DNA of 64,000 bases from Trigonopsis variabilis (taxonomy: Eukaryota; Ascomycota; Trigonopsidomycetes; Trigonopsidales; Trigonopsidaceae). Position 1 is the first letter of the stretch; every line of letters starts with the position of its first letter. The notes below the pieces were generated by a model. The model did no database searches, had not been told where the DNA came from, and saw only the letters and a list, made by a program, of their open reading frames with translations. Positions 47,155 through 58,496 of this stretch are shown piece after piece. Both the position numbers and the translations under genes were made by a program. The stretch lies in contig PPXM03000004.1 in NCBI GenBank assembly GCA_003707065.3, positions 248,001-312,000 of the forward strand, given 5' to 3'.

Positions 47155-48789
47155 CTATTTGGAGGCCTTTCTCCTTTTTTCAAGCTTCTCGGATGAATAT
47201 CGTATACTTTTTGATATGCCAGACGTCAAAACTCCTTTCAAGGATTGAATCAAGCTAGGATAGGCAATCGTGTTCTTGATACAGAGTGCGATCTCATCAG
47301 CTAGCATGTCATCTTGAACGATTCTTTTTTCAAAGTCACTGGCCTCAACTCTAGAAATAGCACCGAACTGATGTTGGGCGCAAAGATCAATTCTTCGTTT
47401 CGCCTGCTTCTCTTGGTCGAACTTTTCCCCAAATCGATGGAGCAGTCGTGCTCTGAAACTAGCAGGGAGTCTAGTGACCATGTTAGCACGGCGACTGACG
47501 TCCATATCTTGAGTCAAGATAGTCTGTTTAGCTAGCTCTTTCAGTTCGGCATTACTCAAGTTGGCCTTAGCCGCCCTGGGAAGTTGGTCAATTCTAACAT
47601 TGGGAAGGCTATCAATAAAAGGAGAGAAGAGTCGATGGAAGTGTGCCACTTGGTTATCCACAATGTTAGTCACCTTGTCAGGGTTCTCTCCAAGTTTCAT
47701 CCTAGGATCGCCCATATAAGAAACGCCAGCGACAGTAATATATAGATCGCGAAGATTAAACTTTTCAGGCAGCATTAAGAGAGCCACTCTGAGAACGCTC
47801 AGAAGATTGATCTGATTAGCAAGGCGGACCCTAGGCTCATCTCTTAGGATCTTGACTGGTTTCTGTAGTCGGCCAGCCAAATATAAAGTGTCCCAGTTAG
47901 TTAGGTCAGAAACCAGATTTGGAATCGAGACAACGCCGTATTTTATTGTCAAGCCATCAATATTCACATAAGGATTAAAGTATACCTTGGCCCCCCAATG
48001 CTCTTCAACATAAGTGATAGCTCCACTTCCAAAATATTTGAGAAAAGAATAGTGCACAGCATTCTGAGCGAGATTTAGGCTATGCCAATGTTCCGGGTAA
48101 TTCACCCCAAAAATAAAGTCCATCTGTGGCCTCTTTACATTCGGTGCAGAGTAGCTAGAACCTTGGGGAAATACCCCTGATCCATAGGCAAACGCATAGC
48201 GAATGGGAGCTCTGAATTTCCATAGGACACTCATAAGCAGTTCCCGCAATTCATTGTCAATCGCCATGTGCTGGTTAAATCCAAAATCTGGAGGTAATTC
48301 ACTAAATTTCTTTGGAGGTGTTTTACTTAGATGATCCAATAATTGATCATGACTAAACTCTGAAGGAAATTTACCTTCCTTAGAATCAGCTTCAGTAGTT
48401 TTCCCTTCACCTTCCTTGTTCGAATCCAGAGAACTTGCTTCCTTTGCCCCTTGGGTATCATTAGCTGAACTTATAGTACCTTTTGACTCAGTTTTGCCTG
48501 AGTTTTGTGTCTGCTTAGTAGGAGATTCACTCGGCTTTTTATCCTCTGATCCACCACTTGATCCCCGTTCACTAGAAGATGATCTCGGACTAAAATTCGA
48601 TCGGCTGCCTTTATTGGGTAAAGGTGGTGGAACATTAGAGCCTTTGCTGTCCGATCCAAGACTAGAATCGGTCAAGTTCGAAAGGGATCGAAAGGCCTGG
48701 ACGCCCTGCCCGGTACAGACGACCTTAGATGACCTTAACCCATCACAGCATGACAAAGAATACCTTGTTAAATGTCGCAAGCTTGCCAT
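47155..48789 (-). CDS. TAM41: Mitochondrial phosphatidate cytidylyltransferase Tam41
   Basis: Makes CDP-diacylglycerol from phosphatidic acid and CTP on the matrix side of the inner membrane, the first step to cardiolipin. A 544-aa single exon from the ATG at 48789; the first 40 residues (MASLRHLTRYSLSCC and onward) are basic and Ser-rich, fitting a mitochondrial presequence. An unusually long Ser/Lys/Glu-rich linker of about 120 residues precedes the domain. The nucleotidyltransferase core has AYGSGVFPQ and QMDFIFGV, followed by HYSFLKYFG, AKVYFNPYV, KYGVVS and LYLAGRLQKPVKIL. Yeast Tam41 is shorter because it lacks this linker. Confidence 0.94.
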   Translation of the reverse strand: MASLRHLTRYSLSCCDGLRSSKVVCTGQGVQAFRSLSNLTDSSLGSDSKGSNVPPPLPNKGSRSNFSPRSSSSERGSSGGSEDKKPSESPTKQTQNSGKTESKGTISSANDTQGAKEASSLDSNKEGEGKTTEADSKEGKFPSEFSHDQLLDHLSKTPPKKFSELPPDFGFNQHMAIDNELRELLMSVLWKFRAPIRYAFAYGSGVFPQGSSYSAPNVKRPQMDFIFGVNYPEHWHSLNLAQNAVHYSFLKYFGSGAITYVEEHWGAKVYFNPYVNIDGLTIKYGVVSIPNLVSDLTNWDTLYLAGRLQKPVKILRDEPRVRLANQINLLSVLRVALLMLPEKFNLRDLYITVAGVSYMGDPRMKLGENPDKVTNIVDNQVAHFHRLFSPFIDSLPNVRIDQLPRAAKANLSNAELKELAKQTILTQDMDVSRRANMVTRLPASFRARLLHRFGEKFDQEKQAKRRIDLCAQHQFGAISRVEASDFEKRIVQDDMLADEIALCIKNTIAYPSLIQSLKGVLTSGISKSIRYSSEKLEKRRKASK

Positions 48790-49439
48790 TTTTAGTTGAA
48801 AAGTCAAAATATGAAGAGCTTTGTTGAAATCCTACCAAAGGAAATAATTAGAAGGGGTCAAAAGCTTGTCAAGGTGACGTCTAGTGGGATGAAATTATAT
48901 AAGAATAGATTCCACCGTCTGAGGACAAACTCAAAAAAGAAAGAGATCAAAAGCGATCAGCACGGCAAGAAACTTCGGCTGTTCTTCGAGATACAGTTCT
49001 ATAAACGGCACAATCAATGTCGCCCTGGAAGATGACAGGTGATGACCCTCGTAACTTGGCTCTGTTTTAATTCGCTCCCCTTTACGCTCTAGGACTAATA
49101 TAGGATAGAAAAGTTCTTCCTTACTGTACGGACTTTGCTCTCTGACTTATACGTAGCCGTCAATCTTATCCACACTTATCCGCTTACCCGTGACAAAGGG
49201 GCTCTCGGTCCGTGCGGGGAGAAGCGCAACGGTAACCCGATGAGTTGAGACCAATGAGATCTCAGGTCAACGAGGTTCCAGACCTATTCATGCGTTGCTA
49301 ACTCGCATCTTAGGTGCTAAAATGGAAGCGTACGATTAGCCGTGTTGGGTATTTAGCATGGAAAAGAGATATTGGCGAGATTAGACGCTACGATTGGATA
49401 GACCCAGATAATGCTTACTAACATGGTGCTCCTTGTTGG
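48790..49439. other. TAM41 promoter and reticulon 3' side
   Basis: 650 nt between a minus-strand start and a minus-strand stop. A Lys/Arg-rich plus-strand frame of about 75 codons begins 22 nt from the TAM41 ATG, with no family motif; it is not called. No RNA gene was recognised. Confidence 0.4.
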
Positions 49440-50616
49440 CTAATCAGTAAGCATAGAAGACACTGAGGGGTTGGTGTGACCGGCCGAATTTGGAGATAGT
49501 GGTTCAGAGGCTGCTTTTTCGGCACTAGCACCGAGTGAATCAGCAGCATCAGTAGCTTTTGACTTGATCTCATCAAAGGAAGAGATATTTACCGAATGAG
49601 CAGTCTCGGGAGTCTCAAGTTTGGGTTCTTGAAGAGAGCTACCTAAGTTAGCTGAGGTACCTAAAGGTGCGTTTGTAGCCCCAGTCGCACCAGTGCTAGC
49701 TCCAGTGGCAGCAGCACTAGAAGACGTAGTAGAAGTGGACGTTGGGAATGGGTGATTTGCACCTCTCACTTTGGCAATATAAGGCTCGAAAGTCTCATTT
49801 GCTTTCTTCTGAACAACCTGAAGATGCCCATCAATCTTGGTTTTAGCGTTGTTCACGTGAGTACTAATCAATGATCGATACTCTGCAATTTTGGCATCAA
49901 TGGGAGCTTGGAAGCGAAGATAGACTGGAGGAGCAGTAAACGCCAGGATCAAAGTGAGAAGGCCAATAGTCCAGAGAGACAGAAGGCGAGTGACATAGTA
50001 TAAAACGAACGTAGTTAGAAAGGCGGCAGTCGACACCGAAGGATCATCAACAAAGATTATACTTTGGACGGCGAGAAGACCAGTATTAATGTGATGCAAC
50101 CCATGGGAGATAAGAGGACCCAATTCATTCTCAGATAAAGTAAACTTTTTTGCCGGTTTCAGAGATTGGACAATACTGCCAAATCCAATGAATCTTGACA
50201 CATAATCAGCAGCAAGGGTAAACGCCAAAGTTGACGAATAAAGCCCCAAAGAAAATCTCAAAAAATCGACCTTCTTGATAACAATGAAAAGACCTAACAA
50301 TCCAATAAATACTGGCGCGGTGACATAAGGGTTTTTCCACGTTAATAGGTCCTTGCTTACAGACCGCTGAGAAGGCTTGGTCAAATTAGGCTCTCCACCG
50401 CTTACTATAAAATTAGAAAGGATCGGGCATGATAACAAAGGAGAATGTCATGGCTTTTGAGATATATTCATCAATTGTATGAAATTCCGAGAGCTTTGAC
50501 CAGATACTTCAATTCTGGACACGCCTCGGATGTCTCTGATAAAGTCTCGTGATTGCCGAGAAAAGAACTTGGATGAAAATATCGAGACTGAACTTACCTG
50601 GAGTAGTAGAAGACAT
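49440..50616 (-). CDS. RTN1: Reticulon-domain ER membrane-shaping protein
   Basis: Reticulon that inserts two hairpins into the outer ER leaflet to curve tubules. A 19-nt first exon (50616-50598) encodes MSSTTP; an intron of 193 nt (50597-50405) leads to exon 2 (50404-49440). The product is 327 aa. DLLTWKNPYVTAPVFIGLLG starts the reticulon homology domain; hydrophobic hairpins lie at about residues 35-85 and 130-180 (AAFLTTFVLYYVTRLLSLWT, TLILAFTAPPVYLRF). The C-terminal third is Ala/Ser/Thr-rich and probably disordered, as in fungal Rtn1. Confidence 0.9.
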
Positions 50617-51334
50617 TAGTTGATAATAATATTACAATAAGCAAATAGCCTTTAGCACAAGAACAAGATGCTGCTGAGATGATGCAATCACTACAGCTGG
50701 CTGACGGCTTCGGTGACGTTGGGAAGAAAAACTAAGTCTGATTGATTGGAGAAGCGGCTCAGAGGACAGTCCGATACTTGTGCCATAACTCTCCCGTGTC
50801 AATCGACTTGTGTGTACCACCTGATAGTGTGACTTAACACTCTGCGTCGCTCTCTGCCTATCAAACTCGAGACAAATGAGCTCAGTTACATTCTTGAAGC
50901 CAATTATATTACAGACTAATTTTCAGGTGCTCCATTCGCACAATGTCGTAGCCCGGATAGGTGGGGTGCCGGAGTGGGAGATTTCTTGGCTAGATCCAGA
51001 AGTAAGGGGAGGTCTCGATGACCAGAAAGATTGAGTTGGAAGCAACAAACGCTGCTTTGATAACAGAACGCTAATTAAGTACATAGTTAGGCTTAAATAA
51101 TGAAACATGCTACATTCTTCCTAGGGCAAAGACGCCCTTCTGCAGGGGAGGTTGCGTTGGCAGAGGTTGTAGTTGTATCGAGGGCCAGAATATCTTGTCG
51201 AGGATAAGCATCTAGTATCTCCAAACTCACTCGAATCCTTGTCTCGACTTCGCAATTACGAAAGTTCATAGTGAAGCAACTGGCTTTTGTGATAACGGGA
51301 GGGTGTCGTGTGTGATTTTCTGGCATTATTAGCC
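50617..51334. promoter_or_regulatory. Divergent reticulon/EAF upstream region
   Basis: About 720 nt holding both promoters. A possible two-exon small gene on the minus strand (50990-51269) is listed separately. Otherwise no conserved signal was recognised. Confidence 0.35.
50990..51269 (-). CDS. Possible small two-exon gene, uncertain
   Basis: An ATG at 51269 opens a 52-codon stretch (MNFRNCEVETRIRVSLEILD and onward) ending at a GTAGCA donor. A 43-nt candidate intron (51113-51071) with a CCTAACT branch and TTAATTAG acceptor matches the local intron style, and exon 2 (51070-50990) closes after 26 codons. The 78-residue product has no family I recognise, and it crowds the EAF start. It may be chance. 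Confidence 0.22.
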
Positions 51335-52496
51335 ATGATTGATCCAACCGTCGAAGCTCAGTACTCTTTGAAATTGGGTCCGTCTTTTTTTCGGTCTCAT
51401 GGAAATGGTGGCAATTCTTCGTCTCCAGAAAATGATTTTTTTGCCTTGCGATGTACGTTTTGTATGGCTTATTTGAATTTTTATTTGAGTATTTCTTTCT
51501 AATTCTTCTAGATTCCTTCAAACCTGATTCGGTCAATAATGACAAAAAGCTGAAAGTCTCCAAGCAGGGGAATGATTATACTTTGCAAGTTGAACCAACA
51601 TCTTCTACTGTAAGTTCATTGCGACTCTCTAGTCTTTGGGATTGGTTTTGCGGACTCTAGCGAATGTCCACCCACCTCCTTGGTAGACAGGAGGGACGAA
51701 ATTGGGCGAGACCGATGTGATTTTCTTTTATTAGAACTAATAAACCAGGCAAATAGCTCCTCCCTGCCTTCATTTGTGGGGCATCAGGCTAGTTCAAGAG
51801 AAACAGATTGTATTCTTGTTTATGACGAGCAATCACAGGTACGTTGTGTCATGCATTCCGGTTTGAGATTGGGACTAACCGATTGCTTGATAGACATTTA
51901 CGTTACACCATCTTGCGTCGACTTTACGGTTAAATCCTTCTAGATCAAAAAATGTCCCAAGTACAAGCTCGAAAAGTGTAAATAATAGCACCATCATCAG
52001 TGGACGTGATTCATTTGATCTTGCTAGTGACTCGTCTTATATCACTCCGGCCGGTTCGTCGCCTTCACCTACCAAGCGACCATTGATTCAGCCAAATAAA
52101 GCTAAGAAAGTCAAAAAGAAAGCATCATCCCTCGGTGGAGCTGAACCAGGGACCACTGCTGTCGGTAAGAAAACGTCGTCTAGAGCGCGAACGACGAGTG
52201 CTGCAAATGACCCGTCTCAATCACCAATTGCCAAAGCAGCCGCTCGAGCTAGTAAAATGAAAATGCCGGAACCTGAAGACGAGATTAGTGACGAAGATGA
52301 AGATGACGAATTGGGATTACTGGCTAACGAACTGGAGGAAAGCATGGCTGATGAGCCTGGCTTGGGTTTATCAGAATCAGGATGGTCTGATAATTCCCAG
52401 ACCGGTAGGGAAAATAAAAAACCAATCAGCTTACGTCAATTAGCGCTATCTCGGCGTCATAATGAGGATAATATGTCTTCAAGTGAAGAAGAATAA
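51335..52496 (+). CDS. ELL-associated factor (EAF family)
   Basis: EAF-type partner of the elongation factor ELL, which stimulates RNA polymerase II elongation. Five exons (51335-51452, 51512-51609, 51687-51716, 51749-51838, 51894-52496) give 312 aa; introns are 59, 77, 32 and 55 nt. The N-terminal domain has YSLKLGPSF, then ALRYSFKPDSVN, which matches the family's FRYDFKPASVD block, and ETDCILVYDEQSQTFTLHHL, matching the KECILIIDKNTGTFTLEKL block. Exon 3, only 30 nt, is chosen because it alone keeps phase 0 between the two flanking exons. The C-terminus is Ser/Lys-rich, then acidic, as in EAF transactivation regions. Confidence 0.82.
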
Positions 52497-53411
52497 AATA
52501 GGGGACAGATAAAAACTAAAGCAGGGCGGAAAATAATGAACAGACAGAGGTCTTGAGGTACTCTCAGACTATGGACTTGGTTTGGTAACGAAAATCATCA
52601 GCATAATGCTCCAGATGGGATCTGGATGATTTAATGGACGGATAATTGCATCTTCTTGGAAGGATTTACAAACTGTGGTTAGTCATAGATAGGAAATTTT
52701 TAATATTTGTTTAACGTATCATGCTATTTTTTCCGAGTGTAATGTCTTTGAATGATTTGACAAGAGAATAATCATCTCGCTCGATGTCTCATATTCACTT
52801 TCAATCACATTATAAATATTAAGCAGAGAGGTATTCTTGAAGTTAAAATTAGCTATATTAGAAGCCGTCCCAGGATTGCTCTCACTGGCGCTCCCTTCCA
52901 AAAGTAATAACGAACGTTACGGTTTAAGGGGTAGAAACTCTACACTCTCGAAAGTGAAAATAGATTCTCGAAAGGCGACACGGTCTTACATACTATAGAG
53001 TCGATCTGATCACGGTTAAACTCACACAAGAACTGTGACGAATGTACCTGGCGATCAGCCTATCGTGATTGACGAAAGTCTTGAAAGAATTCTTGAGGTA
53101 AGCCAGCATCTGAGGACCAAAGAATGAAAGATCGCGGGGGAACAATAGTGTTGTATTCTACAGACGTCCCAAAGCTGCCTTCGAAGGAAAAGGAACACAA
53201 TAGAAGTGAGACGATGAATATAGAAGCTAGATGGGATAAAGAGGAGCCACACGAGGCTATTCTATTATGGCACATCATCTGCCTTTAATGCCCTCCATCC
53301 TAACTGCTATACACATGTCTAACAGTTAGGACCGAAATAGTGCAAGATAGGAACGCAAGCGTTTGGATCGGTTCCCCCAAAAAGACGTGTTGACCACAGA
53401 GGCGTTCTCAC
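52497..53411. other. Intergenic upstream of TOP2
   Basis: 915 nt between EAF and the upstream TOP2 start. On the plus strand a short protein-like run ending at a GTAAGC donor lies near 53032-53098, and on the minus strand a 72-codon frame (53060-53278) starts with a hydrophobic leader; neither has a recognisable family or a supported gene structure. Confidence 0.35.
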
Positions 53412-56400
53412 ATGGCAACGGGGTCGCGTTTGTTTACAAAATACAGTCGACTCTTCTTTCAGCCATCTCCCACCCTATATCATACAAAGTCTAGTGTCGA
53501 TTGTTTGTTGACTAGGTCGTTTAATCACAGGACCTTGGAAGTTTATAACATATCACTTTTGAGAAAGTGCTATATAAAGTGCTATACAACCAAGAACCCT
53601 GCATCGCGATCAGTTAGAGCAACAATGCCTGGAGCTGCAGTGATTTCTGATTCTGAACTAGGAGAGGAAAACATTCCCCCTGCTTCTCGTGCAAAAGCTA
53701 GTGTGAGGCGTACGACTAAGAAATCAACAAAGAAATCTCAAGAATCGTCGGACGATGATCTTGATGAAGATGAAGATGTCATCGACGATGAAGACGACAG
53801 TGATATAGACGTATCCCCGCAAAAAAAAAAGAAGGCTCCTGCAAAGGCTGCTAGCAAGGCAAAGGCCGATGGAATGGAGCAGGAGCGTGAAGTTGTTTTA
53901 GATGATGAAGTTTTGGGATCGGGTGCCTCAAACGGTACTATGAAGGAGAAGAGCAACACTGAGAAATATCAAAAATTGACACAACTACAACATATTTTGA
54001 AACGCCCTGATACAGTGAGTTGATAAGATCATGAACCTCAGGGCTGACCTACTAGTATATCGGCAGTATAGAGCTGACTTCTATGCCCATGTGGATATTC
54101 GACCCATCGGCTCAACAAATGAGATATAAGTATGTTTACTATAATAACTGAGGTATTAATTGCTAGGAATATCAATATAGTTCCTGGGTTATATAAGATT
54201 TTTGATGAAATTTTGGTTAACGCAGCCGATAACAAGATTCGAGATCCCAACATGGATGCTCTACGAGTTGACATTGATCAAGAAAATAACGAAATCTCAA
54301 TTTATAACAATGGCCGAGGGATACCTATAGAAATGCATGAAAAGGAGAAAGTCTATATCCCAGAACTTATCTTTGGTCATCTTCTCACCTCGAGTAATTA
54401 TGATGATGATGAAAAAAAGGTGACTGGAGGTCGAAACGGTTACGGCGCCAAGCTATGTAATATTTTCTCTACCCAGTTCACCGTCGAAACAGCTGATAAA
54501 AGCCAAGGGCTCAAATATAAACAAGTGTGGACTAACAATATGTCGAAATGTGGAAAGCCGTCCATCACCAAGAACTCCAAGAATGAAGAATATACTCGTA
54601 TCACGTTTAGACCTGATTTGAAATTATTTCATCTGGAAAAACTTGATGACGACTTGATGGGAGTGATGATGCGCCGAGTCTATGATTTAGCCGGCACATG
54701 TAATGGAGTCAAGGTTTATTTGAACAAAAAACGCCTTGCTATTAAAGACTTTAAGGCTTATGTTGAATTATATGTCAAGGCATTGGCTGCAAATGCTAGA
54801 AACCCCCCCGCCGAGGCTGGTGATCAACAACCCAACAATGGTCCTCTAACATTACCTGATGCTACAGTGGCTCCCAAGAAGCCGACCATCATCTATGAAC
54901 GCATTAATGATCGCTGGGAAGTTGCGTTTGCTGTGTCTGATGGATCGTTCAATCAAGTATCTTTTGTTAATTCAATAGCGACTACGTCAGGAGGAACGCA
55001 TGTGAATTATATCGCAGATCAGATCGTTAGCAAGCTCACTGATGCTTTCTCTAGGAAAGGGAGAAAAAATGTAATCCGGCCTGCTCAAATTCGAAATAAC
55101 ATGTTTCTTTTTGTTAATTGCTTGATTGAAAACCCAGCGTTTACCTCCCAGACTAAAGAGTGTCTCACTACCCGAGTGAGTGCATTTGGATCCAAATGTG
55201 TCTTGCCTCCGGAGTTTCTTAAAAAGATTCACAAATCCTCCATTAGTGAAATTCTTGAGGATGTGATTCAGGCCAACAATGACCGGGAGATGAGGAAAAC
55301 TGATGGCAATAAGCGATCTCGTATCACTGGATATGTAAAGCTCGAAGATGCGAACAAGGCGGGCACTCGAGAAGGTCATAAGTGCACTTTAATCCTTACT
55401 GAGGGAGATTCGGCTATGGCTTTAGCAGTAGCAGGTCTTGCTATAGTAGGAAGAGATTACTATGGCGTCTTTCCTTTACGAGGAAAATTACTGAATGTTC
55501 GAGAAGCTTCAGCGGATCAAATTGCCAAGAATGCTGAAATTGAAGCTATCAAGAGAATCATGGGCTTGCAACATAAGAAATACTATAAAGATACCAAAGA
55601 CCTACGCTACGGGCACTTAATGATTATGACCGATCAAGATCACGATGGATCCCATATCAAGGGATTAATTATAAACTTTCTACAGTCTTCGTTCCCTGGG
55701 TTGCTTGAGATTCCTGGGTTTCTAGTTGAATTCATTACTCCTATCGTTAAGGTCACTGTTCATAAAGGATCTAGAAAAACAGTGATTCCATTCTATACCA
55801 TGCCGGAGTATGAAGCTTGGAGAGAATCTGAAGGAGTAAGGTGCAAGTGGACGCACAAATATTATAAAGGTTTGGGTACATCCGGTCCGGCAGAAGGACG
55901 TGAATATTTCCGGGATATTGAGCGACATCGTAAAGTCTTTGAGTCCCTTAAACAAGAAGATCTACCTCTGATTGACCTTGCTTTCTCCAAGAAGAAAGCG
56001 GATGCTCGAAAAGATTGGCTACGTGCTCTTCGACCGGGAACTCATTTAGATCCCGCATTAAAGGAAATTCCCATTTCGGAATTCATCAACAAGGAACTCG
56101 TTCTCTTCAGTATGGCCGATAATGTCCGGTCTATTCCTTCCGTGCTTGATGGATTCAAACCAGGTCAGCGAAAAGTCATGTATGGTTGCTTTAAGAGGAA
56201 GCTGAAGTCGGACATCAAGGTGGCAGTACTCGCTGGATATATATCAGAAAACACGGGATATCATCATGGTGAACAGTCTTTGGTACAGACAATTGTTGGA
56301 TTGGCTCAGAATTTTGTCGGATCTAATAATGTCTATCTGCTGAAACCGAATGGATGTTTCGGCACTCGTGCCACGGGTGGCAAGGATGCCTCTGCACCCC

Positions 56401-58496
56401 GTTATATCTATACTGAACTGGGACCGTTAACTAGGAAGATTTTCCTCCCTGCAGATGAACCTCTATATAACTACTTACAGGACGATGAGCAAACTGTCGA
56501 ACCGGAATGGTATTTACCTGTTATTCCCATGGTTCTCGTAAATGGAGCCGAGGGTATTGGTACTGGATGGAGTACCAACATTCCGTCGTATAATCCGATT
56601 GATCTGGTGAATAATCTGAAACGAATGATGGTTGGAGAGCAACCAGTACCAATGGTTCCTTGGTATAGGGGTTGGAATGGAGATATCGAGCCCCTGGGTC
56701 CGGACAAATTCAGGGTTACAGGTAAAATCGAACAGGTCGATGATAATACAGTAGTCATCTCAGAATTGCCTATCAAAATGTGGACAACAAGCATGAAGGA
56801 GTTTCTGTTACAAGGTCTTACAGGAACTGAAAAGCAACCAGCCTGGATCAAAGATATGACTGAGGAGCATCGTGCCGAACTCCGGTTTGTGATTAAATTA
56901 TCTGATGCTGAAATGAAAAAGAGCCTTCACGAGGGCCTGGTGAATCGGTTCAAGCTTGCGAGCACAATTAGTCTCGGCAACATGGTTGCATTTGATTCTA
57001 ACGGCCGAATTCGAAAATACGAAAATACTCTCGATATCTTGAAAGAGTTCTATTACGTCCGTCTTGAATACTATCAGAAACGTAAGGACCATTTGACTGA
57101 TGTTTTGGGTGGCCAACTGGAGAAATTATCAGAGCAGGCGCGATTTATCAAGCTGATTATTGACAAAAAGCTGTCAATCAACAACAGGAAGCGAATTGAT
57201 CTTGTTGGTGAGCTTCAAAAGCATAAGTTTGTTCCTATTTCCAAGATCAATGAGAAGCTCCACGTGAATAAAGAGGTAGCTGCTCCAGCTCAGACTTTGG
57301 AAGAAAATCCTCCCGAAGAGGAAGAGGAGGAGGCATCGCAATCGATTGGAGCAGCAGAGTACGATTACTTATTGGGAATGCCGCTCTGGTCGCTTACTCG
57401 AGAGCGCTACGAGAAATTACTCAAAGAGCGTGATATCAAGGAGGGAGAGCTTGCTGATTTACTGAAGTTGACAGCTAAAGATCTATGGACGATTGATTTA
57501 GATAATTTTGTCGACGCATTTGATAAATTCATGGATGATGACGAATTTGAGCGGGGAGAAGCTGCGCTTCAGATGGTTATGGCAGGAGGTGGACGGAAGC
57601 GGGCCAACGGTAAGAAGCGCAAGTCTGGAGACGATTCTGACGATGACTACGATGCTGCGGTTAAGCCAAAGAAGACCAAGGCGATTGCAAAGGCAACCAC
57701 GGTCTCAGCTTCTATAGCTCGCCCTAAAGTGGAGAAAAATAAACTTCCATTTTCCCAACGGGTATCGACCCTAGCTCATTACGTGCCACCACCCGGAGTC
57801 GAAGTTCCTGTTGCTGTGAAACCAGATCCAGTTCAAGTGGAACAAGGTCCATCGTCATCTTTGACGGCCTCGTCTCAGGATACTTTTGTCTCTCCGATCA
57901 AGGCATCAACTGAGGATGTCATACACATCTCTCCGAAAATAACGAAAACAGTCTTTGGCCTATCCAAAAATAGCAAATCTGGAGGAACGAGCAAGACTAA
58001 GGCTAAAAAAGAATCTGACGATTATTCTTTTAGCCAAGGTGATATATTTGACGACATCCAGACGCCAGAGAAGAGCTCTCCTGTTTCTACAATTTCGAAT
58101 GGTGCTAAAGATCGTAATAAGAGTGTATTTGATATCGGCTCTGATTCTGAGCAAGAGTCAGAAACCTTCTCGTTCAAGCCCCTAGCGCGGGTCAAGGAGA
58201 ACGGGACTGGGTCTAGCAAACTTCCAAGGCCTGCAGTGACTCATGATAAGCCTGATGATGGTCCCCCTTTAAAGTCCAAGACTAAACCATCTAAGGGCAA
58301 ACCTGTTACCGCTCCCACTGCTACTGTTTCCTCCTCTGCAGATACTTCTCCTAATCCAAGGGGTAAACGAGGTCCACGACGGGCAGCCGCTAAAGTGCTA
58401 ACTATACCTGATGATAGCATTGAAGATATCTCGGTTTCGGGTCTCAGCGAGGAAGAAGACGAGGAAGATGAGGAGGATTATGATAGCGATGAATAA
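53412..58496 (+). CDS. TOP2: DNA topoisomerase II
   Basis: ATP-driven type IIA topoisomerase that passes one duplex through another; essential for chromosome segregation. Exons 53412-54014, 54056-54129 and 54167-58496 (introns 41 and 37 nt) give 1,668 aa from the first ATG or 1,597 aa from the in-frame ATG at 53625. ATPase: NGRGIPIE and GGRNGYGAKLCNIFS. TOPRIM: LTEGDSAMALAVAG and DQDHDGSHIKG. The catalytic Tyr in PRYIYTEL is codon 56403-56405. The C-terminal 250 residues are charged and disordered, as in other eukaryotic enzymes. The first 71 residues are basic, nearly acid-free and resemble a mitochondrial presequence; which ATG is used is open. The acidic NDE-type N-terminus follows the second ATG. 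Confidence 0.95.
53571..53578 (+). promoter_or_regulatory. TATA-like element inside the TOP2 N-terminal extension
   Basis: TATATAAA lies 47 nt upstream of the second in-frame TOP2 ATG (53625), whose context ACAATG has A at -3. If functional it would give transcripts lacking the first ATG (53412), which has C at -3. No start-site data are available. Confidence 0.35.

Noticed and set aside
48796-49035. Lys/Arg-rich plus frame next to the TAM41 start
   Set aside because: Begins 22 nt from a divergent start codon, leaving no promoter space, and has no motif.
51093-51563. 156-codon minus frame
   Set aside because: Its upstream half is antisense to EAF exon 1 and intron 1; only the downstream part is considered as a separate weak candidate.
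53060-53278. 72-codon minus frame with a hydrophobic leader
   Set aside because: Signal-like start but no conserved body; could be chance in the TOP2 upstream region.
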